A DNA stretch of 64,000 nucleotides from Campanula takesimana (lineage: Eukaryota; Streptophyta; Magnoliopsida; Asterales; Campanulaceae). Where the stretch lies: NCBI GenBank assembly GCA_026119855.1, contig JAOWBW010000764.1:186001-250000 (forward strand), in the 5' to 3' direction. The position numbers and the translations under genes are program-made. Shown piece by piece: positions 52,395 through 62,573 of this stretch (position 1 is the first letter of the stretch; each line of letters starts with the position of its first letter). The notes below the pieces were generated by a model. It made no database searches. It was not told the DNA's origin and saw only the letters and a list, made by a program, of their open reading frames with translations.

Positions 52395-55300
52395 TTGTTT
52401 GAAATGGCTAGAAGGAGAGCAGGCGAAGGCTCTAGTGGAGCACAGAATCAGAATGACTTAAGGGAAGAGAACCGGGCAATGTTCCAAGGAATGTTTGAGG
52501 CCGCTATGAAGGCCATTCATGATCAAGGGCCACGAGAAGAGCATGTGGGACCACCGAGATATGGGCTGGAGCAATTTCTGAAATTGAAACCAAGAGAGTT
52601 TGACGGTGAGCCGGATGTCAAGAAGGCTGAGATGTGGATTGAGTCTATGGAGAAAATTTATGATGTGTTTGGGTGCACGGACGAGGATAGGGTCCGGTTC
52701 GCGGCTTATAAGGTTGTGGGTGCCACCGAGCATTGGTGGAAAGGGGTTAAAGCTAGTTGGGATGACACTTACACGGTTTATGCATGGGAATTGTTTGTGC
52801 GGAAGTTCAAAGAGCATTTTATTCCGGTAGTGGTTCAGAACCGAAAGGAGATCGAGCTTCTCAACTTGGAGCAAGGTTTGTTGTCTATAGCTCAGTACTC
52901 GGCTAAGTTCACAGAATTAGCCCGGTATTGTGACTATCTTATGAGGACCGAAGAACAGAAGGCTATGAGATTCATCCGGGGTTTGAAGACTTCTATCCGT
53001 ACTCAGCTTATAGCCCAGAGGATTGTGACATTTCAGGATGCGGTGGACCGTGCCTATCTTATAGAGCAAGATATTGGGGAACATAAGAGGAAGACCGAGG
53101 TAGCTAACCCGAGTAAGCAAGGAGCGCAGAGCAAGTCACAATCAAGGATTGATAACCGAGGTAACTTTGGGGGACAATCTCAGTTCCGAGGGCAACCGAT
53201 CCCAAGGAACCCGGGTACTACTTTCGGGAACCAAGGGAACCAAAATAGGAGGCTTTGTTCCTATTTCCAAAAGGAAGGCCATTCAGAGGACCGTTGTTGG
53301 AAGAAACAGGGAAGGTGTACCAATTGTGGCCAAATGGGGCATTATGTGAGGGATTGTCTGAGGAATAGAGGTCAACCGTCTGGGGTAGGAGCTGGTGCTC
53401 CTCAGGGTCAGAAAAGAGACGCTACAGGAAAGCCCAAGGTCCAAAGGAAAGTGTTTGCAATGAATCAACAACAAGCCACAGATGATCCCACAATTATTGG
53501 AGGTATTATTTCTATATCTAGTGTGAGCGCACGAGCGTTAGTAGATCCAGGATCATCTCATTCATACATTTCTGTGCAATTTGCTTCTTTACTAAATGCT
53601 GCATCTGAGTCTTTACCCTATGTGCTAGAGGTGTCGATTCCTATAGGAGAATGTTTGGTGACTGATAAAGTCTTTCGTGCGTGTGATGTGCTTATATGTG
53701 GTCATGTCTTGCGTGCGGACTTGGTAGTCCTTCCCATTCAAGACTTTGATGTTATTTTGGGTATGGATTGGTTGAGCAAGTTTCATGCTTCTGTTGATTG
53801 TCGTAGGAAAGTTGTTACTTTTTCTATTCCCGATGTGCCTAAATTTACTTTTGAGGCTATGCCTATTGGTAGAAATTTTCGTATCATTTCTTATGTGAAA
53901 GTGAGAAAATTATTGCATCGTGGTTGTGAGGGCTATTTGGCTAGTGTTCTTGATACTAGGAAAGAATCCCCTAGTTTGGAGAGTGTTTGGGTAGTTAGGG
54001 AATTTCCCGATGTTTTCTCTTCTGAGTATAATATGCCTCCCGATCGTGAGATAGAATTTTGCATAGATCTTTTGCCGGGTACGGCTCCGATTTCTAAGGC
54101 ACCGTATAGGTTGGCTCCCGCAGAGTTGAAGGAACTAAAGGTTCAGTTGCAAGAGTTGTTGGATCGAGGGTTTATCCGCCCTAGTGTTTCCCTGTGGGGA
54201 GCACCGGTTTTGTTTGTGCGGAAGAAAGATGGTTCATTGAGATTGTGTATCGATTACCGAAAGGTGAATCAGGTTACAGTGAAGAACAAGTATCCTCTAC
54301 CTCACATTGATGATTTGGTTGATCAGCTTCAAGGCTCAGTTGTGTTTTCTAAACTTGATTTGAGGAGTGGGTACCATCAGTTGAAGATTCGATCGGAGGA
54401 TATTCCGAAGACTGCCTTTCGCACTCGGTATGGTCATTATGAGTTCTGGGTTATGCCGTTTGGGTTGATGAACGCGCCTGCCGTATTTATGGATTTGATG
54501 AACCGGGTTTTCCATCCTTATCTTGATTTGTTCGTGGTGGTCTTTATTGATGATATACTCTTCTACTCTAAATCTAGAGAGGAGCACGAGCAACAATTGA
54601 GGACAGTTTTATCCGTTCTTGCGAGGGAGCAGTTGTTTGCAAAGTTTAGTAAATGCGAATTTTGGCTCGAGAAGGTTTCTTTCCTGGGTCATGTTATTTC
54701 GAAAGACGGGATTTCTGTGGATCCTTCAAAGATTGAGGCTATAGTGGATTGGAAGAGACCCGAGTCAGTGACCGAGATTCGTAGCTTTCTGGGTTTAGCC
54801 GGTTATTACAGGAGGTTTATAGAAGGGTTTTCGAGGATTGCTACTCCGATGACTCAGTTGACCCGGAAGAATGTCCCGTTTGAGTGGACCGAGAAATGTG
54901 ACAAGAGCTTCGAGGAATTGAAGAAGAGGTTGACTACCGCACCGATCTTCGAGGAATTGAAGAAGAGGTTGACTACCGCACCGATCTTGACCTTGCCGAA
55001 CGGAAATGACGATTTAGTAATTTTCAGTGATACTTCGAAAGAGGGTTTGGGTTGTATGTTGATGCAGAACGGGAAAGTAATTGCTTATGCTTCGAGGAAG
55101 TTGACCCCTAGTGAACAGAATTACCCGACTCATGATATGGAGTTGGCGGCGATAGTCTTTGCGTTGCACAAGTGGAAGCACTACCTTTATGGGGCGAAGT
55201 TTGAGATTTTTACCGATCACAAGAGTTTGAAATACCTTTTCTCCCAGAAAGAGTTGAATAATAGGCAACGCCGATGGATGGAATTGTTGAAGGATTATGA

Positions 55301-56312
55301 TTGTACGATTTCTTATCATCCGGGGAAGGCGAATGTGGTCGCCGATGCGATTAGTAGGAAGTCTTATGTGGCTTCGATAATGGTCCGTGAGTGGAAAATG
55401 CTTGAGGATGTTCGAGATTGGTCTCCTCGTGAATCGAGACATGGGGCTATTTTGGCGAATATTAGGGTATCTCCGACCCTAATTCAGAGAATAAAGGAAG
55501 CTCAGAAAGAAGATCTCGAGTTGGTGAAGGTAATGGGTAAAATGAAGGAAAAGAATTTCGAGGATTTTTCTATGAGTTCGAGTGGAGTTTTGACTTTTCG
55601 TGGTCGTTTGTGCGTACCCGATGTTGGTGGGATAAAGAGGCAAGTTTTAGATGAGGGTCACAAATCGAGATATACTATTCATCCGGGTAGTACGAAGATG
55701 TATCAGAATTTGAAGCAACATTTTTTGTGGATTAATATGAAGAGGGAAATAGCTGAGTATGTTTCGAAATGTTTAACTTGTCAGCAGGTCAAAGCCGTGC
55801 ATCAGAGACCAGCGGGACTACTTCAGCCGTTAGAGATTCCCGAGTGGAAATGGGAGCATGTGACTATGGATTTCGTTACGGTACTACCTCGTACCCATAG
55901 GAAGTATGACAGTGTTTGGGTAATAGTGGATAGATTGACCAAGAGTGCCCATTTCTTGCCTATTGACATCAGATATTTGATGGAGAAGCTTGCGACCCTT
56001 TATATCGAAGAGATCGTTAGATTGCATGGAGTTCCGGTTAGTATTGTGTCAGATCGAGACCCGAGGTTTACTTCTAGATTCTGGAAGGCGTTTCAAGAAG
56101 CTTTGGGTACAGATTTGTGTTTTAGTACAGCTTTTCACCCTCAGACCGACGGTCAATCCGAGAGGGCTATTCAGATTCTTGAGGATATGTTGCGAGCTTG
56201 TGCGATAGACTTCTCTGATTCTTGGGATTCGCACCTACCGTTAGTGGAATTCTCTTACAACAACAGTTATCAGGCTAGTATCGAGATGGCACCGTATGAG
56301 GCCTTGTATTGA
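52395..56312 (+). CDS. Gag-Pol polyprotein of Tekay-like chromovirus
   Basis: 1305 codons. Gag (1-290) with PREFDGEPDVKKAEMWIESM and FTELARYCDYLM; zinc knuckle CTNCGQMGHYVRDC (about 310) after a degenerate one (LCSYFQKEGHSEDRC). The protease site reads ALVDPGSSHSYIS (about 383), with DPGS where DSGA or DTGA is usual. RT: LRLCIDYRKVNQVTVKNKYP, KLDLRSGYHQLKI, MPFGLMNAPA, catalytic VVFIDDILFYSKS (FIDD instead of YVDD or YIDD). A 13-residue tandem duplication (FEELKKRLTTAPI twice, 54908-54985) lies between RT and RNase H. RNase H: LVIFSDTSKEGLG and TDHKSLKYLF. Integrase: HPGSTKMYQNLK, CLTCQQVKA, MDFVTVLP, VSDRDPRFTS and FHPQTDGQSERAIQ. It ends at TGA (56310), where the family reads Gly (ALYGRKCRSP); the next ORF continues in frame. 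Confidence 0.95.
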   Translation: MFEMARRRAGEGSSGAQNQNDLREENRAMFQGMFEAAMKAIHDQGPREEHVGPPRYGLEQFLKLKPREFDGEPDVKKAEMWIESMEKIYDVFGCTDEDRVRFAAYKVVGATEHWWKGVKASWDDTYTVYAWELFVRKFKEHFIPVVVQNRKEIELLNLEQGLLSIAQYSAKFTELARYCDYLMRTEEQKAMRFIRGLKTSIRTQLIAQRIVTFQDAVDRAYLIEQDIGEHKRKTEVANPSKQGAQSKSQSRIDNRGNFGGQSQFRGQPIPRNPGTTFGNQGNQNRRLCSYFQKEGHSEDRCWKKQGRCTNCGQMGHYVRDCLRNRGQPSGVGAGAPQGQKRDATGKPKVQRKVFAMNQQQATDDPTIIGGIISISSVSARALVDPGSSHSYISVQFASLLNAASESLPYVLEVSIPIGECLVTDKVFRACDVLICGHVLRADLVVLPIQDFDVILGMDWLSKFHASVDCRRKVVTFSIPDVPKFTFEAMPIGRNFRIISYVKVRKLLHRGCEGYLASVLDTRKESPSLESVWVVREFPDVFSSEYNMPPDREIEFCIDLLPGTAPISKAPYRLAPAELKELKVQLQELLDRGFIRPSVSLWGAPVLFVRKKDGSLRLCIDYRKVNQVTVKNKYPLPHIDDLVDQLQGSVVFSKLDLRSGYHQLKIRSEDIPKTAFRTRYGHYEFWVMPFGLMNAPAVFMDLMNRVFHPYLDLFVVVFIDDILFYSKSREEHEQQLRTVLSVLAREQLFAKFSKCEFWLEKVSFLGHVISKDGISVDPSKIEAIVDWKRPESVTEIRSFLGLAGYYRRFIEGFSRIATPMTQLTRKNVPFEWTEKCDKSFEELKKRLTTAPIFEELKKRLTTAPILTLPNGNDDLVIFSDTSKEGLGCMLMQNGKVIAYASRKLTPSEQNYPTHDMELAAIVFALHKWKHYLYGAKFEIFTDHKSLKYLFSQKELNNRQRRWMELLKDYDCTISYHPGKANVVADAISRKSYVASIMVREWKMLEDVRDWSPRESRHGAILANIRVSPTLIQRIKEAQKEDLELVKVMGKMKEKNFEDFSMSSSGVLTFRGRLCVPDVGGIKRQVLDEGHKSRYTIHPGSTKMYQNLKQHFLWINMKREIAEYVSKCLTCQQVKAVHQRPAGLLQPLEIPEWKWEHVTMDFVTVLPRTHRKYDSVWVIVDRLTKSAHFLPIDIRYLMEKLATLYIEEIVRLHGVPVSIVSDRDPRFTSRFWKAFQEALGTDLCFSTAFHPQTDGQSERAIQILEDMLRACAIDFSDSWDSHLPLVEFSYNNSYQASIEMAPYEALY

Positions 56313-56921
56313 AGAAAATGTAGATCGCCTATCTGTTGGGATGAAGTCGGTGAAGCGAAGATCGTGGGTATTGATTTGCTTCAGGGTTCAGTTGAGAAAG
56401 TTAGGGTTATCCGGGATCGATTGAAAACAGCCCAGAGTCGACATAAGAGCTATGCAGATAACCGAAGGCGAGATCTTAGTTTTCAGAACGGTGACTTTGT
56501 GTTCTTGAAAGTATCTCCGAAGGTGGGTATTCGTAGGTTTAGGAAGAAAGGCAAATTGGCTCCGAGGTTTATTGGCCCGTTTGAGATTTTGGGAAAGGTT
56601 GGACTTCTTGCGTATCGACTTGCGTTACCGCCATCTTTGGACCGATTACATAATGTATTTCATGTTTCTATGCTTCGGAAGTATGTTCATGATCCTTCTC
56701 ACGTGTTACCGAGGATACCGGAAGATATTGAGCCCGATATGACTTATGAGGAACGACCGGTTCGGATTCTTGATTCTAAAGTCCAAGAGTTGAGGAACAA
56801 AAGCATTGCGTTAGTAAGAGTTCTTTGGAGGAATCATAATATCGAGGAGTCGACGTGGGAGCTCCGAGATGAGATCGAGAGGAAATATCCGTGGCTTTTT
56901 AATTCGGGTAAGTCTCGTTAA
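56313..56921 (+). CDS. C-terminal integrase and chromodomain of Tekay-like element
   Basis: In-frame continuation after the single TGA. RKCRSPICWDEVGE follows immediately, then (from the Met at 56364) LKTAQSRHKSYADNRRRDL, GDFVFLKVSPKVGI, GKLAPRFIGPFEIL and DRLHNVFHVSMLRKYVHD (GPY/F-type integrase tail). It finishes with a chromodomain-like stretch, YEERPVRILDSKVQELRN, VLWRNHNIEESTWELRD and EIERKYPWLF. Chromodomains bind modified histones and steer integration to heterochromatin, which fits the surroundings. Reverting one base would restore a full polyprotein frame; TGA readthrough is an alternative. Confidence 0.9.
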   Translation, partial: RKCRSPICWDEVGEAKIVGIDLLQGSVEKVRVIRDRLKTAQSRHKSYADNRRRDLSFQNGDFVFLKVSPKVGIRRFRKKGKLAPRFIGPFEILGKVGLLAYRLALPPSLDRLHNVFHVSMLRKYVHDPSHVLPRIPEDIEPDMTYEERPVRILDSKVQELRNKSIALVRVLWRNHNIEESTWELRDEIERKYPWLFNSGKSR

Positions 56922-56955
56922 AATTCGGGTCGAATTTTCTTTAAGGGGGAGTGAA

Positions 56956-59127
56956 TGTCACGACCCGAAAACTAGGCTCTATTTTATTAGTAATAAATAA
57001 TTATTATTTATTTATTTGCTTATCTATTTATTTAAATTATTATTTAATTAATAATTTATGTGTGCATTTTATGCGTTATATTAATTTATGTCTAGCATTT
57101 TATTTGGGTCATTTGGGTTAGTATAGTATTGTTGGGTCTTAATTGTTAGTAGGGAGAGTAAGTATTTGTGTTAGTAGTTTGGGAAGGGGCCTAAGTGTAA
57201 GTTTTTGAAAAAGGTTTTAACTACTCCCTCCCTACTCCTTCTCTTCTCCCTCACTCTTCCCCTTCTCCCTCATCATTCCCAGCAAACTCTCTCTCTCTCT
57301 CTCTCCTTGTTTATGGTAAGTTTTTCTCTCTAACTTCTCTCTACATTTCCTTCATCTTCCTCTTGTTATTTCTCATTTCTTAAAACGTGAAACTTGTTTA
57401 GATCGTCGATAGGATCGTGGGAAGCCAAAAATATTTGAAATCCATCATCTTTGAGAAAATTCAAGTAAGTTACTTTTCCCCCCATTGATGCTAAAAATGT
57501 TCATCCTATGCTTAGATGATACTATGATTTCCATTTATTGCTTCTTTGGTTGATTTTGTGATGATTTACATTTTGTTCATTTTGTGAAATTTTGGTATTT
57601 GAATCACCCTTGATTGAGGTTCCTAGATGATGTTGTTGAAGTTCCTTTGGCTCAAAAATTGTGTAGGTACTTTAGTTCATTTTGGTAGTGTTAGAAATGG
57701 TGAAGATTGGGTTTGTTTTGGATTTGGGTTGTTAATGGTAGAAACCCAGATTTTTTGGCCGGAATTTGCCTTTCCGGGCAAGGAGGCGCGCGCACCCTCC
57801 CATAGGAGGCGCGCGCACCCTTATGCCCCTCTTGAACAAAAACCTTCTGTTGGATGGAGGCGCGCGGACCCTTTTATTTGAAGCGCGCGCACCCTTACTT
57901 ACCTCTTGGCACATTTTCCTTCTGACTTCAGGAGGCGCGCGCACCCTCCCATAGTAGGCGCGAGCACCCTCTCCCCTGGTGTGAAATTTATTTCCTTTTT
58001 GTCCAATCTTTCGAGAGCCATATCTCCCTCATACGGACTCCATTTTAGGTGTATAAATTATCGTTTTAAAGCTCTCCTTAAGCTCTTCGAGATGAGTGAG
58101 TAAATTTTGTTGAGTGCTCGAATTAACTGGATCCTTTGTGGTCAAATGTGATATGGGAATTGTGTTATCATTGTTAAGATTGCTGGAACACTTTAATTGT
58201 GTGTTGTTGGTTCATTTCACTTTCTTGGTGACTCCTTGGTATGGTTCCCTAATTTGGAACCCTAAGTTGTTTAATTAAGCTAGTATTTATTACTTAGCAT
58301 TTATTTGAAAGTCCAGCTGGTATTTGTGGTTGTGTCGGGCGATGTGAGATATTGTGATGGCACCGGCCAAGTCCATTATGGTGTCGACCATTGTTTTGCC
58401 CTTATTTTCCTCTTCCAGATTGGCCTTGGTTGAGACGTTTGGAGCATGACTTTGTGGCATGGCTCCCGCCCTTGTGGCACATTACTTTGTTATTGGTTCC
58501 GGTACCGGGGATTTCTCTTCGGCTTTCATGCTATTATGAAGATGTTGATGGTTGATTATTGAAGCTGCGCAGCGACCTTTATTTGGTTCTATCAGTTGGA
58601 AAACCTTGGCTATATCCTTTGTTATGTGTTTATTTCCGCTGCTATCTGATATATGATAATTGCTATGTGTTATGTGATTTATTATTGATTATTGCATCAT
58701 AGCATGTCATGTAGTTGCATTAGTAACTTATTGAGATTTATCTCACCCCCTTTCTGTTTATCTTTGTTTTTCCTTAACCCCCCCAGGTGGAAAGGATTAG
58801 ACTCGCTGATCACGAGACAGGACGTCGAGTGGGTTCGAGCTTTTGGGGCAGGTTGATATTGGTGGGTTTACATTATATAAATGTGTAACCTTTTTGGGAT
58901 ATTTGTACCAAACTTTGACGTCACTAAGATTTGTATATTTTATTATTTTGTAGTGTGAGCTTATGGGTCTTACACTAGTACATTGTCGTTGTTAAATTGT
59001 TTTCCAAAACTTTGTGTTATCCTCTTTTGGTATAAAAGGAAATTTTTATCTCCATTATTTTAGAGTTTATTGTTTAAGTCGACGTCCAGCTCGCGTGCTC
59101 CCGGCCCGCGGGGTCGAGGTCGCGACA
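56956..59127 (+). repeat. 3' LTR of Tekay-like element
   Basis: TGTCACGACCCGAAAACTAG to GAGGTCGCGACA, 2172 bp, complete. About 25 base differences from the 5' LTR are visible by eye. Confidence 0.95.
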
Positions 59128-60822
59128 CCCTCAGGTCCCAAGATCCCCTAATAGAACCTCGAACCTGGATGCGCGTGACTAACGAGAATCAAGAAACTAA
59201 CAAGAAACGGGATGACATCTGTTTAACAAACTGACATGATATATATACTCAAGAGTAAGGAGCTTAGATAGCTCACAACACGAGTTCTAGACAAGAAAAT
59301 TAAAATCAAACATGGTTATACACAGCGGAAGAAATGCCTAGCACATAAGCTGGCATTACAAGATGTCTAGCAACAACAAGTACTATACAAGACTGTCTAC
59401 CCCAACATAAAGAGTTACATAACCCATAATACATCATCCTCACCAAAATGTAAAAGGACCACGATTCCAAAAGAATAACCACCTGCGTAGTAAGCTCCCA
59501 GCTATGTCGAGCCTCACTTCGCACTATTACTAGCCTTCCTTTGATCTAAGGAAAACAATTAAATAACAAACGGGGTGAGATTAATCTCAGTAAGCTATTA
59601 GATGCAACTACATGACATGTTATCATGCAATTCAAGTAGATACTAAAGTAATCATGTATCAAGTATCATCAAGTAACAAGTATATGAGAGGCTAAGCCAC
59701 TCATCAAGTAGCACATAAGGCTAAGCTAGCACGTTATAAAGGATATTGCTTCCTTCCTTATTCCTCCCAAGAATACCATTGTTGTCGTAGCTTGTATTAC
59801 TTTGACAAATCACGATCAATATCAAGAAACCGCTTATGCAGTATATATAAGAAGACCCGGTAACCAGTGTCATTCCCAAGATCAAGATTCACGAGGTGTT
59901 CACGAGTTTAGATTCACTTATATCAGGCGTATTGCTCTAATAAAGGAAGCTATGCCCTTACTATGGCCTGTAGTAAGGGGTCAAGCGCAGATACATAGAT
60001 CCCCGATTATCACTTTGGCCCCAGCCCCATGATAAGCGTGAACCTATATACCTCCGAACAAGCAAGGACCAGCTGGACTCACACAAGAATGCACAAGTAG
60101 GTATTTACTTGAACTACGGGAGTAGAACTAATCCAAAAGTAGTGGACTAGCTCACCACGGAACATGCTTCAAGTAACCAAGAAGTCACATTGTTATCAAG
60201 CAACTATATGCAATGTTTGCACATACACATCAAGAACATGTCTCATACACGTTAGTGCTTGTTCATAGCACTTTCAAGTTCATTACCATACACATGTATG
60301 GGTTTCAAGGCATGTACAAGATTTTATCATCTTATATTCAAGTTCTTAATCCAATTCTAGGGATGTTTAAGACATGTACAAGATTTTATTGTCTTATACT
60401 CGAGTTATCATTCCAATCATTGGACATTCAAGCATGTATAAGAGTTAGACATCTTATACTTCAAGTTCATTATCCTATACTTTGGATGTTCAAGTCCAAG
60501 ACTTTGTTCTAATGCCCCTAAGGTGCACAAACATTATTTTCAAGACAATTATAACACATTAGTGCTTGTTCATAGCACTTATAAGACATATAAAAGAGTT
60601 GTTAATCTTATACTTAAGTTCTCATTTGAGTTCTATAAGTGTTCATGTTTAAGACTAAGTTCTCATTTTAATTCAATGAGTAATCATGTTCAAGTCTCAC
60701 TTCTGATGCCCCTAAGGTGTCACAATACTTACTAGGACATCTTATACTAAGGCTATATGCCTTAGGAGGGGTAAAGTTTCATTTCCTCTCGAGTTAGAAC
60801 ACTTTTTGTGGAAACAGGGGAA

Positions 60823-60932
60823 TGGGCGGTCGCAGACTCCTACCCGGGCGGCCGCACACTAGACAGGTGAATCCTTTGAAAAACCTTCCAGAAAGATGGG
60901 CGGTCGCACAAGCCATTTTGTGCGGTTGCACA
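60823..60932 (-). promoter_or_regulatory. Paired GC-rich dyad cassette, family E LTR
   Basis: Plus-strand starts 60823 (TGGGCGGTCGCAGA), 60845 (CGGGCGGCCGCACA), 60897 (TGGGCGGTCGCACA) and 60919 (TGTGCGGTTGCACA): spacing 22, 52, 22. The motif is the reverse complement type of the Copia copy 1 motif TGTGCGGCCGCCCA. A possible TATA (TATAAG on minus, about 60745) lies about 75 bp downstream in sense. Confidence 0.7.
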
Positions 60933-61780
60933 GAGCTATTTTCAGCCAATACTCATTTCTTTCCCAGGGTGATTAATTCCCGTCCCAAATATAGGAGTAT
61001 ACGCTTTACTAACATTCTAAGACTTAAGGAATGCCCAAGAGTGCACTAACAAGCTTAAACATTTATTTCAAGTGTAATTTTTCCATTTCTACACAGAGGG
61101 TTATACTCCCTTTGTCCCAAAATTACAAGTATCACAAAAATTGCCCCAAACACGAAATTGACAAGCACAAGTATCAGGAATAACATATATGAATGTTATT
61201 ACAAGAAAGGGGGAGCTAATAACATACTAGTCTGAAATCAAAGTCAAGGAAACTTATTTCTGATCGGCCGGAAACGCTCTATTCAACGTCATGAATATTT
61301 ATCTGGGATCAGAATCAAGAACAGAGGGATAATTAAACTCGAGAAGTCGAGAATATGGTAAAAACCTAACCCTAGCTTTAGAACAGAGAAAGAACGAGAA
61401 GAAATGAGAGGTATGCTTTCTCAGAGAAGCATACACAAGATATACTTTAAACTTTTCAAAAATGACACCTAGGCCCCTCAAGTTTCACTTTTAACAAAAA
61501 GGCCCCTAAAGTCATATTTTCACAAATGACCCAAAAGTCAAAACTAAACATTTAACCACCTTAATATTCTAAAGCAGTTAAGAAATTAACCCAAGTAAAA
61601 CTAGCACATAATATGCAAGTTCAAGTATTTAACAAGTAAATCAAATATTTAACGAAATTAAGGATGGGCGTTACAGGCCTCTTCTTCAATATAGGTTCAA
61701 TTGGTACTTACCGTGTTTACCGGGATTCAGCGAATCAGTTAGTCCGTGAAGAGATCACTCAAACAGCTTCGACAACATCA

Positions 61781-62573
61781 ATGGCCGGCGGATCCAACAC
61801 CGATAACACCATGTCTCTTGAGCAACTATCCACCATGGTCCAACTTCTCCCAGAACAAGTCTCCACTCTTAATAAGGAGGCTCAAAGCAAAGATGACATT
61901 TGGCAATCCCACCTCGACAACCAAAGGGAGGCCCACGAGGCCAAAATGGAGCTAATGAAAGAAAAGCTCACCAAGCTCGCCAATGGCAAAGGAAAAGAGA
62001 ATAATGAGGAGTCTGAGTGGACTAAGGGTTTATTTCAAAGCCCTTATGTTAGTGCCCGTACCAAGAAAATGGGGGAACCAAGCACTGAGAACAATGAGCC
62101 CAAGATGGTTGATTCAATCATAGCCTACATAGATCAACTCTTCAACGGTCTCAACTTGGGGAAAGGCTTCGATACAAGCCTCTATCAGTCATCCATTCTC
62201 ATGAACATAATGGGTTCCCTCCCCGACAAGTTCAAGATGCCCGACATCAGCAAGTTCAAGGGCAACTCTTGTCCTATGTCACACATCGAGACTTACATTT
62301 GGGCTATGGTGCCGAAGAAGGTCTCACCCAAGGTTATCGCACAATGCTTCCCCCTTACTCTCGATGGGCGGCAAAGGATTGGTATGCTACTCTCCCGCTC
62401 ACAGTCCGTCTCGATTGGGACGCCGCCATGCTTACCTTTAAGAGTCAATACCAAGGCAACATCACCCACCGGCCAACCAAGAAAGAGCTTGAAAACACCA
62501 CTCAAAGAGACAACGAGTCCTTCATTGACTTCACGAGAAGGTGGAATGACAAGCTCGCTGAGATTGTCGAGAG
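61781..62573 (+). pseudogene. Gag remnant of Tat-B (plus)
   Basis: Starts MAGGSNTDNTMSLEQLSTMV at 61781, then EQVSTLNKEAQSKDDIWQSH, ADKFKMPDISKFKG-type core (read as PDKFKMPDISKFKGNSCPM), YIWAMVPKKVSPKVIAQCF and PLTLDG. A one-base change near 62371 shifts the frame, after which AAKDWYATLPLTVRLDWDAA, KKELENTTQRDNESFIDF and RRWNDKLAEIVES follow. It stops at 62573, where a Copia LTR was inserted. 61681-61780 is leader. It is the continuation of the element that opens at 45798. Confidence 0.8.

Larger units (their letters stand above)
47982..59127 (+). mobile_element. Tekay/Del-like chromodomain Gypsy element
   Basis: Flanked by a perfect TSD CCCTC (47977-47981 and 59128-59132). 11,146 bp in total, about 9.0 kb without the solo LTR inserted in its 5' LTR. 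Order: 5' LTR (47982-48071 and 50203-52284), PBS for tRNA-Met (52287), one long Gag-Pol ORF, a single stop, chromodomain-containing end, polypurine tract (TTAAGGGGGA, about 56941-56950), 3' LTR. About 25 differences between the LTRs are visible (roughly 1%), so it is young but older than Copia copy 1. Confidence 0.95.
47970..61675 (-). mobile_element. Solo LTR of family E, split by a Tekay-like element
   Basis: Outer ends TGACACGCCC (47970) and GGGCGTTACA (61675) are flanked by a perfect TSD GGCCT (47965-47969 and 61676-61680). In minus sense it reads TGTAACGCCC...GGGCGTGTCA. Without the insertion (47982-59127 plus one CCCTC) it is about 2555 bp: 47970-47981 and 59133-61675. No body sequence, so it is a solo LTR. 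Phrases such as GGTGAGATTAATCTCAGTAA and CTACATGACATG (59573-59620) resemble the Tekay-like LTR on the same strand, so family E is probably a relative. The dyad cassette is at 60823-60932. Confidence 0.85.

Noticed and set aside
52458..52874. Minus-strand ORF opposite the Gag of the Tekay-like element
   Set aside because: Shadow of the strongly supported plus-strand Gag; no motif of its own. The same applies to the other antisense ORFs in this polyprotein.
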